Part shown: piece after piece, positions 63,649 to 64,000 of the stretch
How the letters are laid out: the number at the start of each line of letters is the position of its first letter
How positions within the stretch are numbered: the stretch's first letter is position 1
Program-made: the position numbers and the translations under genes
Assembly (NCBI RefSeq): GCF_012275445.1
Contig: NZ_JAAZQK010000006.1
Location: 324,825-388,824, forward strand
DNA from: Rhizobacter sp. SG703
GTDB taxonomy: Bacteria; Pseudomonadota; Gammaproteobacteria; Burkholderiales; Burkholderiaceae_C
DNA length: 64,000 nucleotides
Direction of reading: 5' to 3'
The notes under the pieces: model-generated
What the model was told of the DNA's origin: nothing
The model's input: the letters and a program-made list of their open reading frames with translations, nothing else
The model's database searches: none

Positions 63649-64000
63649 ATGACCCAGACCACCCCTCCCCAGCCGCCCGAAGACGAAAACAAGCTGATCG
63701 CCGAACGCCGCGAGAAGCTGTCCGCGATCCGCCAGCAGGGCGTCGCGTTCCCGAACGACTTCAAGCCGAAGCACCATGCGCTCGACCTGATCCGCAAGTA
63801 CGGCGAGATCCCGAACGAAGAACTGGAACCGCAGGGCATCGTCGTCAGCCTGGGCGGGCGGATGATGCTGAAGCGGATGATGGGCAAGGCCAGCTTCGCG
63901 ACGCTGCAGGACTCGACCGGCCGCCTGCAGCTGTTCGTCACCAAGGACGCGCTGGGCGACGAGGTCTATGCCGCGTTCAAGCACTGGGACCTGGGCGACA
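63649..64000 (+). CDS. lysS: lysyl-tRNA synthetase, class II (5' part; continues beyond window)
   Basis: The first 117 residues of LysRS. N-terminal [26 protein letters not shown] and the OB-fold anticodon-binding region ([34 protein letters not shown]) are diagnostic for the class II bacterial enzyme. The ATG at 63649 gives the usual start [15 protein letters not shown]. Catalytic motifs 1-3 lie beyond the end of the window. It is a core gene, marking the outer boundary of the polysaccharide locus. Confidence 0.95.
   Translation, partial: MTQTTPPQPPEDENKLIAERREKLSAIRQQGVAFPNDFKPKHHALDLIRKYGEIPNEELEPQGIVVSLGGRMMLKRMMGKASFATLQDSTGRLQLFVTKDALGDEVYAAFKHWDLGD

Overview
The window reads as chromosomal DNA of a high-GC betaproteobacterium of the order Burkholderiales, probably near the Rubrivivax/Leptothrix/Methylibium group. 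This is judged from protein character and gene order, not from a search. Three signature core blocks are present: yceD-rpmF-plsX-fabH-fabD-fabG-acpP-fabF, rpoE-rseA-rseB-mucD, and lepA-lepB-DUF4845-rnc-era-recO-pdxJ-acpS-nagZ. No mobile element, tRNA, rRNA or CRISPR array was seen.

Layout. 1-4444: the 3' end of ureF and a complete ureG, separated by about 3.3 kb holding an OmpR-type two-component system, an exported intradiol-dioxygenase-like protein and a small secreted protein. 4487-7665 (minus): an rluC-gph-Rieske-S49 peptidase operon. 7648-11510 (plus): a near-consensus promoter, a leader of about 640 nt, RNase E and its terminator. 11628-12718: two small exported proteins (NTF2-like, cupredoxin-like). 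12721-20820 (minus): the lepA-to-nagZ operon. 20821-21368: an intergenic region with a duplicated promoter-like element, a candidate small RNA and a DnaA-box inverted repeat. 21369-25726 (minus): the envelope-stress sigma-E operon. 25748-31666 (minus): the fatty-acid and phospholipid operon with rpmF. 31830-35303: yceD, maf, a tetrapyrrole-methylase-fold methyltransferase and a DEAD-box helicase.

35631-63530 is a surface-polysaccharide locus made of two arms that converge at about 50.83 kb. The left arm (plus strand, beginning with visibly lower GC) has two GMD-family dehydratases, a Wzx flippase, an acyltransferase, three GT2 glycosyltransferases, a NovU-type C-methyltransferase, an SDR, a GDP-heptose set (GmhA-like, HddA-like and a three-domain HddC-GmhB-kinase fusion), a Wzy-like polymerase and a WecA-like initiating transferase. 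The right arm (minus strand, very GC rich, mostly 1-4 nt overlaps) has WbpB/WbpD/WbpE homologues, a second Wzx, two GT4 glycosyltransferases, an acyltransferase, a methyltransferase, a DegT aminotransferase, a PglC/WcaJ-type initiating transferase, a WbpM-type 4,6-dehydratase and a sulfatase-fold membrane transferase. Two flippases and two initiating transferases suggest two glycans or a composite one. The left arm probably supplies a GDP-heptose-derived, possibly deoxygenated and C-methylated sugar. The right arm probably supplies a diacetamido-uronic acid and an amino-deoxy sugar. The window ends in the 5' part of lysS.
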